Below, piece after piece: positions 25,180 through 31,963 of a DNA stretch of 64,000 nucleotides. Source of the stretch: an uncultured Oscillospiraceae bacterium (GTDB taxonomy: Bacteria; Bacillota; Clostridia; Oscillospirales; Oscillospiraceae); assembly GCA_947629915.1 (NCBI GenBank), contig CANRFN010000005.1, forward strand, positions 39,121 to 103,120. The letters run 5' to 3'. The notes beneath the pieces are model-generated. The model ran no database searches, was not told the DNA's origin, and was given only the letters and a program-made list of their open reading frames with translations. Each line of letters begins with the position of its first letter. The first letter of the stretch is position 1. Position numbers and translations under genes: made by a program.

Positions 25180-26388
25180 ATGGATCTTTTCATGGGGCAT
25201 AAAAATGCTATACCACGCAATCCAGTGTTCCGGCTGGCAACAGTACGGCACTCGTCAAACGTGGTGGGGAGAGGTGCAGACAGAGTGGAAAAGTACTCTC
25301 ATTTGTACGAGCAATTCGCGACCTACGACAATTTGTATGACGGTTACCTTCTCGCCCGAGAGAACAAAAGGTTCAGGGAAGGTGTACTGGACTACTCTGC
25401 TCACCTCGAAGAATACATTATCGAGGACGTAAACCGGCTTCAGTGGATGACCTATTCCCCCGGTCCAATGGGGGAATTCATGGAGTACTTCCCCAAGAAG
25501 AGGATCATCTGCTATCAGCCGTTCCGAGACAGAGTGATCAACTGCGCAGCGTATAACGTGCTGTGGCCCATCTACTCCAAGTCCTTCTATGAGCACTCCT
25601 ACGGATCCATCCCAGGACGTGGCCCACTGTTGGGCGTGCAGAAATTGCAGTCCTGGATGCAGCACCTGGAGAACTCGCCAAAGGACTGGACCATCGGCAA
25701 ACTGGACATCGCGAAGTTCTTCTTCCGGGTCCCGGTGGACGTGCAGCTGCGGGAGCTCGGGCGTCCTCTCGCGGATCCAAAGATGATGTGGTTCCTGGAG
25801 ACCGCGATCCGCTGTGACGGACGCGCCTTCGGCCTCCCGCTGGAGTGCCCAGATGTGGAGCTGGCGGAGAGAGTGCCAGGCATCGGCATGCAGGTTGGCT
25901 CCCTCATCTCTCAGATGACCGCCAACGTGGTGCTGACTCCCTTGGACCACTACATCAAGAGGGTCTTGAAAGTCCCGTATTACATCCGCTACATGGATGA
26001 CATGGTGATCATCGCCCCGTCCAGATCGGAGTGCAAAGCTGCCATCAATGAGATAGACGCCTTTCTGAAGTCCAGGCTTGGCCTCCAGCTGAACAACAAG
26101 ACGCAGGTCAAGTCCATCGGCAACCGGATAGAGTTCATCGGTATGATGGTGGCACCGCATCAGATCCACATCAGGAAGAGCACCACACTCCAGATGAAGC
26201 GGAAACTGGAGTACTGCAAACAGAAGTACGCCGACAACAAGAAGGACTTTCGGTATGTTCACAGCGTGTATGAGTCCTACCAAGGCATGCTGAAACACAC
26301 GGACAGCACGAATCTTTCGCAGAAGCTCATGGAAGACTTTGTGCTTGTGAAACACAAACCAGAAGAATACAAAGAGGACGACTGGTAG
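25180..26388 (+). CDS. DGR reverse transcriptase
   Basis: A 402-residue reverse transcriptase. Catalytic residues are visible: the first Asp in KLDIAKFF (D176) and the YMDD box at 271-274. GSLISQ at 240-245 is the GxxxSQ form of motif 4 that separates DGR RTs from group II intron and retron enzymes (which have QGxxxSP). The enzyme makes an adenine-mutagenised cDNA from TR RNA with Avd. ATG 25180 is the first start after an in-frame TGA but has no good ribosome binding site nearby; GGGAGG lies 41 nt upstream, and a 6-bp stem (AAAGGA with TCCTTT) sits between. The true start could be slightly downstream. Confidence 0.96.
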   Translation: MDLFMGHKNAIPRNPVFRLATVRHSSNVVGRGADRVEKYSHLYEQFATYDNLYDGYLLARENKRFREGVLDYSAHLEEYIIEDVNRLQWMTYSPGPMGEFMEYFPKKRIICYQPFRDRVINCAAYNVLWPIYSKSFYEHSYGSIPGRGPLLGVQKLQSWMQHLENSPKDWTIGKLDIAKFFFRVPVDVQLRELGRPLADPKMMWFLETAIRCDGRAFGLPLECPDVELAERVPGIGMQVGSLISQMTANVVLTPLDHYIKRVLKVPYYIRYMDDMVIIAPSRSECKAAINEIDAFLKSRLGLQLNNKTQVKSIGNRIEFIGMMVAPHQIHIRKSTTLQMKRKLEYCKQKYADNKKDFRYVHSVYESYQGMLKHTDSTNLSQKLMEDFVLVKHKPEEYKEDDW

Positions 26389-26405
26389 CCCCAGCCGTCC
26401 TCTTT
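26372..26405 (+). terminator. Terminator at the end of the RT gene
   Basis: AGAGGACG...CTGG pairs with CCAG...CGTCCTCT across the RT stop codon, with one A-C mismatch, and runs into TTTTCC. It would separate the DGR transcript from the lysis genes. Confidence 0.6.
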
Positions 26406-26426
26406 TCCTATCGCGAGGTGTTTATC

Positions 26427-26858
26427 ATGACGTTATCTGACATCATCTCCAGCGGTCTGCTGGGGATTGCTATCCTGCTCACCATAGTCCAGATTGCCCC
26501 TATCAAGATCGACCCTTGGTCCTGGATCGGCAAAGCCTTCAATAAGGACATCACACAAAAAGTGGAGCGGTTGGAGGGTAATATCTCTAACGTCCAGGAT
26601 GGGTTGAGGATTGAAACGGAGGAACGGCGAAAGGGAGATATCATCCAGTGCAGGGTCCGGATACTCAGATTCGCTGATGAGCTTGCCAATGAGGTGCACC
26701 ATTCAAAAGGGCATTTCGAGCAAATTCTTCAGGACGCTCAGCAGTATGAGCGATACTGTATGACGCATCCGGAATTTGAAAACGGCCTGACAGGGCCATC
26801 AATAACGCACATCAGAGAAGTGTACAATCAATTATTACGGGAGGGAAAATTTAGATGA
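26427..26858 (+). CDS. Membrane-anchored coiled-coil protein in the lysis module
   Basis: A 143-residue protein starting at ATG 26427 after GCGAGGTG. Residues about 5-25 (IISSGLLGIAILLTIVQIAP) are a single membrane segment; the rest is a charged coiled coil (VERLEGNISNVQDGLRIETE). It overlaps the holin gene as ATGA. It may be an antiholin or a spanin-like/regulatory membrane protein; position and topology are the only evidence. Confidence 0.6.
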   Translation: MTLSDIISSGLLGIAILLTIVQIAPIKIDPWSWIGKAFNKDITQKVERLEGNISNVQDGLRIETEERRKGDIIQCRVRILRFADELANEVHHSKGHFEQILQDAQQYERYCMTHPEFENGLTGPSITHIREVYNQLLREGKFR

Positions 26859-27049
26859 ACGAAACCATTGCAAAGAGGATTGCGAGCCTTCTGACGGTTA
26901 AGTCCATCATGACCCTGATCCTGACCATCGTGTTTGCCGTCCTGGCACTGCGTGGCGAGATTGGGCAGGACTTCATGACCGTCTACACCATGGTGGCCGC
27001 CTTTTTCTTTGGCTATGCTACTACGAAGGAGCGGGAGGGAAAATCATGA
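26855..27049 (+). CDS. Holin
   Basis: A 64-residue membrane protein with two predicted transmembrane helices (LTVKSIMTLILTIVFAVLAL and MTVYTMVAAFFFGYAT) and a charged C-terminus, the layout of short phage holins of Firmicutes. It overlaps both neighbours by 4 bp, so holin and endolysin are translationally coupled. Holins form membrane lesions that release the endolysin at the end of infection. Confidence 0.85.
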   Translation: MNETIAKRIASLLTVKSIMTLILTIVFAVLALRGEIGQDFMTVYTMVAAFFFGYATTKEREGKS

Positions 27050-27810
27050 CACCTGCAGAACGTCTCGTTGCTACTGCCCTGGCGGAGAACGGTTACCGGG
27101 AGAAGGCCAGCAACGCCAACCTGGACAGCCCCACCGCCAATGCCGGCACCGCCAACTGGAACAAGTTCGCAGCAGAACTGGATAAGACGGACATCATGAA
27201 CGGGCCGAAGAACGGCTACGACTGGTGCGCCTGCTTCGTGGTCTGGTGCTTCTACAAGACCTTCGGCCTGGAGCTCTTCCGGAAGATCACCGGCATCCCG
27301 GCGAAATCTGCTGCTGCTGGTGTCGGCTTCCTCCGGCAGTACTTCTCCAACATCGGCGGCCTGGTCTCCGTGCCCCAGCCGGGGGATGTGATCTTCTTTC
27401 GGAATGCAGCCGGCAACGCGTGGCAGCATACCGGCATCGTAACCAAGGTGGCGGATGGCTGCGTGGAGACGGTAGAGGGCAACGCCGGGACGCCACAGGG
27501 TGTCAACACCTTCCGCTATGCACTCGGGTACAACCGGATCGGCGGATACGGTCGGGCGAAGTGGGATCTGATCCCCGAAGAGAAGCCCGCAGCGAGCGCT
27601 TCTCCGGCGCCCTCAGTGACGTCTCCCGATCCTGCCATATCCAAGCCTTCCCCTGCGCCTGAGGCCTCATCCTGGAGCGCTGAGGCCCGCTCCTGGGCCA
27701 TCCAGAAGGGCTTGTTCTCCGGTGATGGCAACGGGAACTATGACTGGCTGGGCAACGTCACCCGCGAACAGCTCGCCGTGCTCCTGTACAAGTACTCACA
27801 ACTGAAATGA
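27046..27810 (+). CDS. Endolysin: CHAP amidase/endopeptidase with a C-terminal SLH-like module
   Basis: A 254-residue lysin with no signal peptide. The N-terminal CHAP domain shows the catalytic Cys in DWCACF (about residue 63) and His in WQHTGIV (about 127), with an Asn/Glu in VEGNAG as the likely third residue. A Pro/Ser/Ala linker (about 182-205) leads to a short C-terminal domain (WAIQKGLFSGDGNGNYDWLG and TREQLAVLLYKY) resembling an S-layer homology repeat for wall binding. It closes the late operon before a strong terminator. Confidence 0.9.
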   Translation: MTPAERLVATALAENGYREKASNANLDSPTANAGTANWNKFAAELDKTDIMNGPKNGYDWCACFVVWCFYKTFGLELFRKITGIPAKSAAAGVGFLRQYFSNIGGLVSVPQPGDVIFFRNAAGNAWQHTGIVTKVADGCVETVEGNAGTPQGVNTFRYALGYNRIGGYGRAKWDLIPEEKPAASASPAPSVTSPDPAISKPSPAPEASSWSAEARSWAIQKGLFSGDGNGNYDWLGNVTREQLAVLLYKYSQLK

Positions 27811-27811
27811 G

Positions 27812-27831
27812 GCCGTCCAGGAAGACGGCCC
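27812..27831 (+). terminator. Hairpin after the endolysin gene
   Basis: GGCCGTC...GACGGCC forms a short GC-rich stem immediately after the endolysin stop. No T-run follows; a much stronger terminator lies 57 bp downstream. Confidence 0.4.
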
Positions 27832-27887
27832 CAGGAATCGCGCCATGCGAGCCTCAGGGAGGTCTCCAGCGCGGGAGATATAGGAAT

Positions 27888-27926
27888 AGCCCCCGGGATG
27901 CTCATCGCGTCCTGGGGGCTATTTTT
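27888..27926 (+). terminator. Strong terminator of the late operon
   Basis: AGCCCCCGGGA (27888-27898) pairs with TCCTGGGGGCT (27910-27920), followed by ATTTTTG. It separates the rightward late operon from the convergent leftward small-gene cluster. Confidence 0.85.
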
Positions 27927-27951
27927 GCGCCCTGGCGGGGCTATCAGCTTG

Positions 27952-28278
27952 TCAGTCTTCGAGGGCGTCTTCCTCCGGCTTCAGGAACTCCCGGATGTCA
28001 TCCTCATCTATCTCCCGGAGCTCGGTCCACCGGCCACGCTCGTAGTAGTCATCCAGTCTCTCTGTGATGTCATCGTAGCAGGCCTGCGGATCATCGGCCA
28101 CACCGGAGCCAACCACATCCAGGATGTCACACTCTCCGGCTTCCAGGTCCTGCTTGATCTTCAGGATGCTCGCTGCTCCGTCCTTCCACTGGTCGGAGAC
28201 GAACAGGATGCACTCATCGTCCGCCAGAACAGCCAGAGAGTAGATGCCCTGGCACTCATACAGCTTGTACTCTTTCAT
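27952..28278 (-). CDS. Small acidic protein of unknown function
   Basis: A 108-residue protein (MKEYKLYECQGIYSLAVLAD...) with a very acidic C-terminal half (DDITERLDDYYERGRWTELR, then EIDEDDIREFLKPEEDALED). It is the last gene of a leftward cluster of small proteins opposite the phage late operon. The ATG at 28278 follows AGAAAGGAACG. No family is recognised; acidic mimicry of nucleic acid is one possibility for such proteins but nothing here proves it. Its leader lacks the shared 18-nt motif found before its neighbours. Confidence 0.6.
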   Translation of the reverse strand: MKEYKLYECQGIYSLAVLADDECILFVSDQWKDGAASILKIKQDLEAGECDILDVVGSGVADDPQACYDDITERLDDYYERGRWTELREIDEDDIREFLKPEEDALED

Positions 28279-28303
28279 GTCGTTCGTTCCTTTCTTCTTG
28301 GTG

Positions 28304-28329
28304 GGGCAGGGCCATCATAGACCCTGCCC
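28304..28329 (-). other. GC-rich 8-bp hairpin between small genes
   Basis: GGGCAGGG (28304-28311) pairs with CCCTGCCC (28322-28329). It sits in the leader of the 27952 gene. No T-run follows on the minus strand, so it is more likely an RNA-processing or translation-control stem than a terminator. Confidence 0.45.
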
Positions 28330-28346
28330 GGGTGTGATGTCAAGGC

Positions 28347-28523
28347 TCAGATGTCCAACGTGGACAGCTTGTCGAGGATGGCCCGGCAGGTGGCCAGGTC
28401 CTTCTGCTTGCGTGCGGTGGTGCGCTCATCGTCCTTCCAGATGTCGAGCGTCCTGACGATGGTGTCTGCCTCATCCTGCACCAGATCGCGGATGAGGTCA
28501 CATTAGGCGAGGGTGAATTTCAC
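28347..28523 (-). pseudogene. Small coupled gene interrupted by an in-frame TAA
   Basis: From GTG 28523 the frame reads MKFTLA, then TAA (28505-28503), then continues open as CDLIRDLVQDEADTIVRTLD... to TGA at 28347, 58 codons in all. GGGAGGGG lies just upstream of the GTG, and the GTG overlaps the TGA of the preceding 38-residue frame, a classic coupling signal. The downstream part is clearly protein-like (charged amphipathic helices). I read it as a gene broken by one nonsense change; an internal GTG in the second part could still allow a shorter product. Confidence 0.5.
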
Positions 28524-28636
28524 AGATCACCCCTCCCTTCGTCCGGCCCGAAGGCCCGTTCTGACTCCGCCAGATCAGCCCAGTCGTTGGCCTCCTCCCA
28601 GCAGGTGTCCCAATCGTACTCGTCCCAGTCGTACAT
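28520..28636 (-). CDS. 38-residue acidic peptide
   Basis: The frame MYDWDEYDWDTCWEEANDW...EGRGDL starts 10 nt after the stop of the 28647 gene and ends in a GTGA overlap with the next frame. Its composition (Asp, Glu, Trp) is unlike a random frame at this G+C. It lacks its own strong ribosome binding site and would rely on coupling. Function unknown. Confidence 0.45.
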   Translation of the reverse strand: MYDWDEYDWDTCWEEANDWADLAESERAFGPDEGRGDL

Positions 28637-28646
28637 TGTGCACTTT

Positions 28647-29003
28647 CTAGTTTGCGGGGTATTCCCACGTTGCGTTGGCGAGGATGCCGGCCAGCTTCTC
28701 GCCATGGATGTCGTACTGCCAGCGGATGAACTCCGCGATCTCCTGTGCGCTGCACTCCTCCATGTTTCCGAGGTTGTCGTAGTAGCTGTTGAGCATGACC
28801 GCGTTCTGGTCCTTCTCCAGGATGCCCCGTGCGTAGATCACGGTCTCCTCATCGGCGAACTGGTAGATGCCCGTGCGATCATCGTAGTCTCCGCACACAA
28901 CGTACATGTGCCAGCTGCGCCCGGTCTTCCAGACGATGATGGACTGGATGCCGTCCCGGATGTCGCTCTCGTTCTCAATTACCAAATCTCTCAGTGCTGC
29001 CAT
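28647..29003 (-). CDS. Small protein of unknown function
   Basis: A 118-residue acidic protein (MAALRDLVIENESDIRDGIQ...). The start follows TGAAAGGAAGG. A C-terminal EIAEFIRWQYD stretch resembles ELDRFIYWKND in the neighbouring 29060 protein, suggesting a shared small fold or interaction surface. The leader carries a copy of the conserved hairpin motif at 29028-29050. No known family recognised. Confidence 0.65.
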   Translation of the reverse strand: MAALRDLVIENESDIRDGIQSIIVWKTGRSWHMYVVCGDYDDRTGIYQFADEETVIYARGILEKDQNAVMLNSYYDNLGNMEECSAQEIAEFIRWQYDIHGEKLAGILANATWEYPAN

Positions 29004-29027
29004 AATGACCTTCCTTTCAGATGTTGT

Positions 29028-29050
29028 GCCCGTGTGGCCGATAGCGCAGC
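29028..29050 (-). promoter_or_regulatory. Conserved leader element, copy 1
   Basis: Minus-strand GCTGC followed by GCTATCGGCCACACGGGC. The outer pair is G-C here, compared with C-G in four other copies. It lies 25 nt upstream of the ATG of the 28647 gene. Confidence 0.6.
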
Positions 29051-29059
29051 CGTTGTGGA

Positions 29060-29491
29060 TTAGATGTTGTACTCGTACAGCTCGTGGTCGTTCTTCCAGT
29101 AGATGAACCGGTCGAGCTCCTCGGGGCTCATCTGCTCAGGCTCGTAGTCCTCGATGTAGTCCTTGGGGCCGAAGGTCTCAGCATTCGGATCGAAGACGTC
29201 AGCCATGGCGATGATCTTGGCGGGGATCCGGCCATTGGCAGCGGGGATGATGATGTAGCGGAGCCAGAGGAGATCATCGTAAACGAAGATCTTCTTGAGG
29301 TACTTCTCTTCGGAGTCGGTCCAGCTCAGATCGTTGATGTACTCAGCCAGCTGGCCGAATACCTCGAGCCGGGTGGGGGCCTTGCTATCATCGTAGATGT
29401 CGCGGACAACCATGTCCATGTGAGCGACCCGGCCCTTGTGGTCGATGTTGTGGCAGCTAACGTTGCCGGTGTAGCGGTACAGCTTGTTCAT
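29060..29491 (-). CDS. Small protein of unknown function
   Basis: A 143-residue protein (MNKLYRYTGNVSCHNIDHKG...) with beta-rich N-terminus and acidic helical C-terminus ending EELDRFIYWKNDHELYEYNI. The ribosome binding site is GAAAGGAG. It belongs to the leftward cluster and has the conserved leader element upstream. No family is recognised; similar small proteins are frequent in mobile elements of gut Clostridia. Confidence 0.65.
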   Translation of the reverse strand: MNKLYRYTGNVSCHNIDHKGRVAHMDMVVRDIYDDSKAPTRLEVFGQLAEYINDLSWTDSEEKYLKKIFVYDDLLWLRYIIIPAANGRIPAKIIAMADVFDPNAETFGPKDYIEDYEPEQMSPEELDRFIYWKNDHELYEYNI

Positions 29492-29512
29492 TTTGTGATC
29501 TCCTTTCGATGT

Positions 29513-29535
29513 CCCCGTCTCGCCGATAGGTCAGC
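29513..29535 (-). promoter_or_regulatory. Conserved leader element, copy 2
   Basis: Minus-strand GCTGA followed by CCTATCGGCGAGACGGGG, 22 nt upstream of the ATG of the 29060 gene. Predicted fold: three outer pairs, a 2-nt bulge, two inner pairs and a 6-nt loop. Confidence 0.6.
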
Positions 29536-29544
29536 GTGTTGTCA

Positions 29545-29718
29545 TCAGAACTCGCAGACGATGAATCCGCCGTCAGCCATGTAGCTGACTTCCTCATAGG
29601 GGTCTTCCATCTTCGCGGTCTTGGCCTCTGCGATCTGCTTCTCGCTCAGGTGCTCGCGGACCTCGGCCATCTTCATCCGGCGCTTCTTGCCGTTTCTGGG
29701 GTAGAAGTAGAATTTCAT
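29545..29718 (-). CDS. 57-residue basic/acidic small protein
   Basis: The frame MKFYFYPRNGKKRRMKMAEV...GGFIVCEF starts at ATG 29718 after AGAGGAGG. It is the first gene after the leftward promoter at 29770-29798. The N-terminus is Lys/Arg-rich, the C-terminus acidic. Too short for a family assignment, but the strong ribosome binding site and promoter support a real gene. Confidence 0.65.
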   Translation of the reverse strand: MKFYFYPRNGKKRRMKMAEVREHLSEKQIAEAKTAKMEDPYEEVSYMADGGFIVCEF

Positions 29719-29769
29719 GTGTTGGTTCCTCCTCTGTTGTGTTTCGCTGTTCTCTTGTTTCCATGGCCT

Positions 29770-29834
29770 ATATTACTACTACAGCAGTAGTTTTGCAAGA
29801 ACTTTTTTGCCCTGAGTGTTCAAAAAATTGAACA
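29770..29834 (-). promoter_or_regulatory. Leftward promoter with an upstream TGTTCA-N6-TGAACA operator
   Basis: On the minus strand, TTGCAA (29798-29793) and TAATAT (29775-29770) are spaced by 17 bp. The palindrome TGTTCA-AAAAAT-TGAACA lies at 29817-29834, 18 bp upstream of the -35 box. Two further copies occur at 32081 and 32113 beside the other leftward promoter. Confidence 0.65.
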
Positions 29835-29869
29835 AAATTTCCGGCCTGTTTTTGTGCACTTTGCCGTGC

Positions 29870-29898
29870 TTGCCAGCTGGCCAGCCCTGTGGTAAGAT
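29870..29898 (+). promoter_or_regulatory. Rightward promoter of the small RHH gene
   Basis: TTGCCA (29870-29875), a 17-bp spacer and TAAGAT (29893-29898), 25 bp upstream of ATG 29924. It is divergent from the leftward promoter at 29770-29798 and shares the operator region. Confidence 0.5.
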
Positions 29899-29923
29899 TG
29901 GGGAGCACCAGGAGGTGAACGCC

Positions 29924-30109
29924 ATGACAAAGGTTCCGGATTTTCAAGTGAGAGCAGCCCACAAATGGGATAGCGCCAACTTAGACAAGCTGGCGGTGGC
30001 GGTACCCAAGGGGACCAGGGAGAAGGTCAAGGCCAGGGCTGCGGAAATGGGACTGAGCATCAACAAGTACGTTTACTCACTCATCGAAAAGGACCTACAG
30101 GAGCAATGA
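29924..30109 (+). CDS. Ribbon-helix-helix/Arc-like DNA-binding protein
   Basis: A 61-residue protein from ATG 29924 after AGGAGGT (29910-29916). Its pattern (a short strand, then KLAVAVPKGTREKVKARAAE and MGLSINKYVYSLIEKDL) is the ribbon-helix-helix fold of Arc/CopG-type repressors and antitoxins. It is the only rightward gene inside the leftward cluster, with its own promoter and terminator. It may repress the divergent promoter; no toxin partner is visible next to it. Confidence 0.75.
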   Translation: MTKVPDFQVRAAHKWDSANLDKLAVAVPKGTREKVKARAAEMGLSINKYVYSLIEKDLQEQ

Positions 30110-30110
30110 A

Positions 30111-30143
30111 AAAAGCCCACCCTTTCACGGGGTGGGCCTTTTT
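30111..30143. terminator. Bidirectional terminator
   Basis: A-run, GCCCACCC (30115-30122), loop, GGGTGGGC (30130-30137), T-run. It serves the RHH gene on the plus strand and can stop the 30157 gene on the minus strand. Confidence 0.85.
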
Positions 30144-30156
30144 CGTTGCCCCCGGA

Positions 30157-30684
30157 TCACCATGCCCGGGCGCTGCTCTTTCGGCTGAATCGGCGGAGAA
30201 GCTCCATGTACGGGACTACTCGGTCCACGTCCTGCGACCACTCGAAGAAGTCGTAGGACTCAGCCTGGTCTCGGACTCCGTAGCGCAGATCATCCGCCTC
30301 GCAGTTCTCCCCCACGAAGACGGTGCTGTACATGTCCTTCACGGTCCACGGGTCCTTCTCATCCGGCACGTTGTCGATCATGACCGTCATGAGCACCCGG
30401 GGGCCTCCGTGGACGGTGAACTCCTGGAACTCCTGCTCGGTCATGGACTGGAAGTTCTCCGGGTATCTGAAGACGGTGAAGATCACATACAGGGCGTCAG
30501 GCCTGCCAGTGGCTTCCCCGTACTTCTTCACCATCTCCTTCTCTGCCTGGACCATCTGCGCCTCGCTGATCTGCTCCCCGTTGCCCCGCACGATCCCAAA
30601 CTCGCGGGTCAGCATGTCCCAGATCCAGCGACACTCGCCCCGGTATTTCCGGGCCATCAACCAGGCGAAATCTGCTGCCATCAT
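30157..30684 (-). CDS. Small protein of unknown function
   Basis: A 175-residue protein. ATG 30684 (MMAADFAWLMARKYRGECRW) is preferred over the ATG at 30693, which sits 2 nt after AGAAAGG. The sequence contains a helical N-terminus and a mixed middle section (VHGGPRVLMTVMIDNVPDEK). It ends just before the bidirectional terminator and is the last gene of the upstream leftward block. No family is recognised. Confidence 0.6.
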   Translation of the reverse strand: MMAADFAWLMARKYRGECRWIWDMLTREFGIVRGNGEQISEAQMVQAEKEMVKKYGEATGRPDALYVIFTVFRYPENFQSMTEQEFQEFTVHGGPRVLMTVMIDNVPDEKDPWTVKDMYSTVFVGENCEADDLRYGVRDQAESYDFFEWSQDVDRVVPYMELLRRFSRKSSARAW

Positions 30685-30700
30685 ATTGGCCATCCTTTCT

Positions 30701-30723
30701 GCCCGTCATGCCGATAGCGCAGC
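30701..30723 (-). promoter_or_regulatory. Conserved leader element, copy 3
   Basis: Minus-strand GCTGC followed by GCTATCGGCATGACGGGC. Like copy 1 it has the G-C version of the outer pair. Confidence 0.6.
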
Positions 30724-30730
30724 ATCAGTA

Positions 30731-31324
30731 TCAGTGGAGGTAGCAAGCGGTTCCGCGGTACGCGTAGTAGTAGCCGTTGCGGTCACGGCCTGCGGTGATG
30801 TCAGAGTTGCTCACCCGGCGGATACCGCGCTTCGCACGGATCCGGGTCTTGATCGCGTCCATCAGCTGCTGGGGGAGCTCGAAGGTCTTCTTCTCCTGGC
30901 CATCACGGTCGCGGTTGCTCAGCCGGCTGATGTGGAGATCGCGGGCCTTACGGGCCTCCTCCTTGCTGCCGAAGAACTTCTCGCCGTAGCGGTTCTCGCC
31001 GATCGCGTAGAACTTGTCGGATGAGATCTCTTCGAGCTTGTCGTTCCAGATGGTGGAGGCCCAGTAGTTGTCGGAGTTGATCCGGACATCCGGATCGGTG
31101 ACGCGACCAACGAACACCTCGAGGCCGGCATTGATGCCGAAGTGGCGCTCGTTCTCGCTGAAGGACCGGATCAGGATCCGGATGATCTCCGTTTCGTTGG
31201 TGAGATCGACCTTGGCAACCTCGCCCTGGCTTCCAGACATGGAGCTGGCGTTGAAGGTGTAGCCCTTGGAGAGGTACTCGTTGATGCGGTCGGTGAAGGT
31301 CTTGTTGATATCGATGAATTTCAT
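30731..31324 (-). CDS. Small protein paralogous to the 31591 gene
   Basis: A 197-residue protein (MKFIDINKTFTDRINEYLSK...). Its first 110 residues align with the 31591 protein: MKxIxINKxx...YLxxGYxxN, then SGSQGExAKVDLTN-type and IIRxLxR, and later IWNDxLExI. A basic C-terminal extension (MDAIKTRIRAKRGIRRV, then NGYYYAYRGTACYLH) is unique to it. The family is common in Clostridia mobile elements; its function is unknown to me. Confidence 0.68.
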   Translation of the reverse strand: MKFIDINKTFTDRINEYLSKGYTFNASSMSGSQGEVAKVDLTNETEIIRILIRSFSENERHFGINAGLEVFVGRVTDPDVRINSDNYWASTIWNDKLEEISSDKFYAIGENRYGEKFFGSKEEARKARDLHISRLSNRDRDGQEKKTFELPQQLMDAIKTRIRAKRGIRRVSNSDITAGRDRNGYYYAYRGTACYLH

Positions 31325-31341
31325 GTTGTTCGTTCCTTTCT

Positions 31342-31364
31342 CCCCGTTGTGCCGGTAGGTCAGC
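31342..31364 (-). promoter_or_regulatory. Conserved leader element, copy 4
   Basis: Minus-strand GCTGA followed by CCTACCGGCACAACGGGG, 18 nt upstream of the ATG of the 30731 gene. Confidence 0.6.
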
Positions 31365-31393
31365 GTTGGTGGTTGGTAGGTTGCCAGTTGGAA

Positions 31394-31534
31394 TCAGGCG
31401 GTCTTGCGCTTCCGGCTCTTTCTGTACGCGCTCTTGAGCTCGGAGTAGTTGATGTAGTGGCTGACATCGTAGTTGTAGGGGAAGCGGTAGACTCCGAAGA
31501 TCGCGAACTGCTTGGGCTTCTTGGTGGTGGCCAT
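31394..31534 (-). CDS. 46-residue basic peptide
   Basis: MATTKKPKQFAIFGVYRF... ending in RKSRKRKTA, from ATG 31534 after AGAAAGGAATG. The C-terminus is strongly basic and could bind nucleic acid. It lies between two paralogous genes and carries its own copy of the leader element, which supports a real gene despite its size. Confidence 0.6.
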   Translation of the reverse strand: MATTKKPKQFAIFGVYRFPYNYDVSHYINYSELKSAYRKSRKRKTA

Positions 31535-31551
31535 ATCGTTCATTCCTTTCT

Positions 31552-31574
31552 CCCCGTATAGCCGTTAGGACAGC
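31552..31574 (-). promoter_or_regulatory. Conserved leader element, copy 5
   Basis: Minus-strand GCTGT followed by CCTAACGGCTATACGGGG, 17 nt upstream of the ATG of the 46-residue gene. Confidence 0.6.
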
Positions 31575-31590
31575 TTATTCAGTGGTTGGA

Positions 31591-31947
31591 TCAGCAGGCC
31601 TCGTAGATGGTCTGGCGAGCTTCGCGGTCGAAGCCGATCTTGTGATACCGGATGGTATCGATCACTTCGAGGCGGTCGTTCCAGATGTCACCGCGCTCCT
31701 CGCTGCTGTTCGGAGTGACGAACTTCTCGTTGCAGCGACCGATCACGATCTCGATGCCGTCCAGGAAGGTCAGCTCATCGAAGGTGTTGCGGACCAGCAC
31801 GCGGATGATCTCGTTGCCGTTGGTCAGATCGATCTTGGCACGCTCGCCTTCGGAACCACACATCGTGGTGGTGTTGATCACGTAGCCAGCGGTCAGGTAG
31901 CTGGTAACGATCTCGCTGTACTTCTTGTTGATCTCGATGTATTTCAT
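31591..31947 (-). CDS. Small protein paralogous to the N-terminus of the 30731 protein
   Basis: A 118-residue protein (MKYIEINKKYSEIVTSYLTA...), the first gene after the leftward promoter at 32044-32072. It shares spacing and key residues with the 30731 protein (INK, YL-x-x-GY, KIDLTN, EIIRVLVR, IWNDRLEVI) but lacks its basic tail. Probably a duplicated pair with related function. ATG 31947 is preceded by GAGAAACGGAGAA. Confidence 0.68.
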   Translation of the reverse strand: MKYIEINKKYSEIVTSYLTAGYVINTTTMCGSEGERAKIDLTNGNEIIRVLVRNTFDELTFLDGIEIVIGRCNEKFVTPNSSEERGDIWNDRLEVIDTIRYHKIGFDREARQTIYEAC

Positions 31948-31963
31948 AGTGTTCTCCGTTTCT

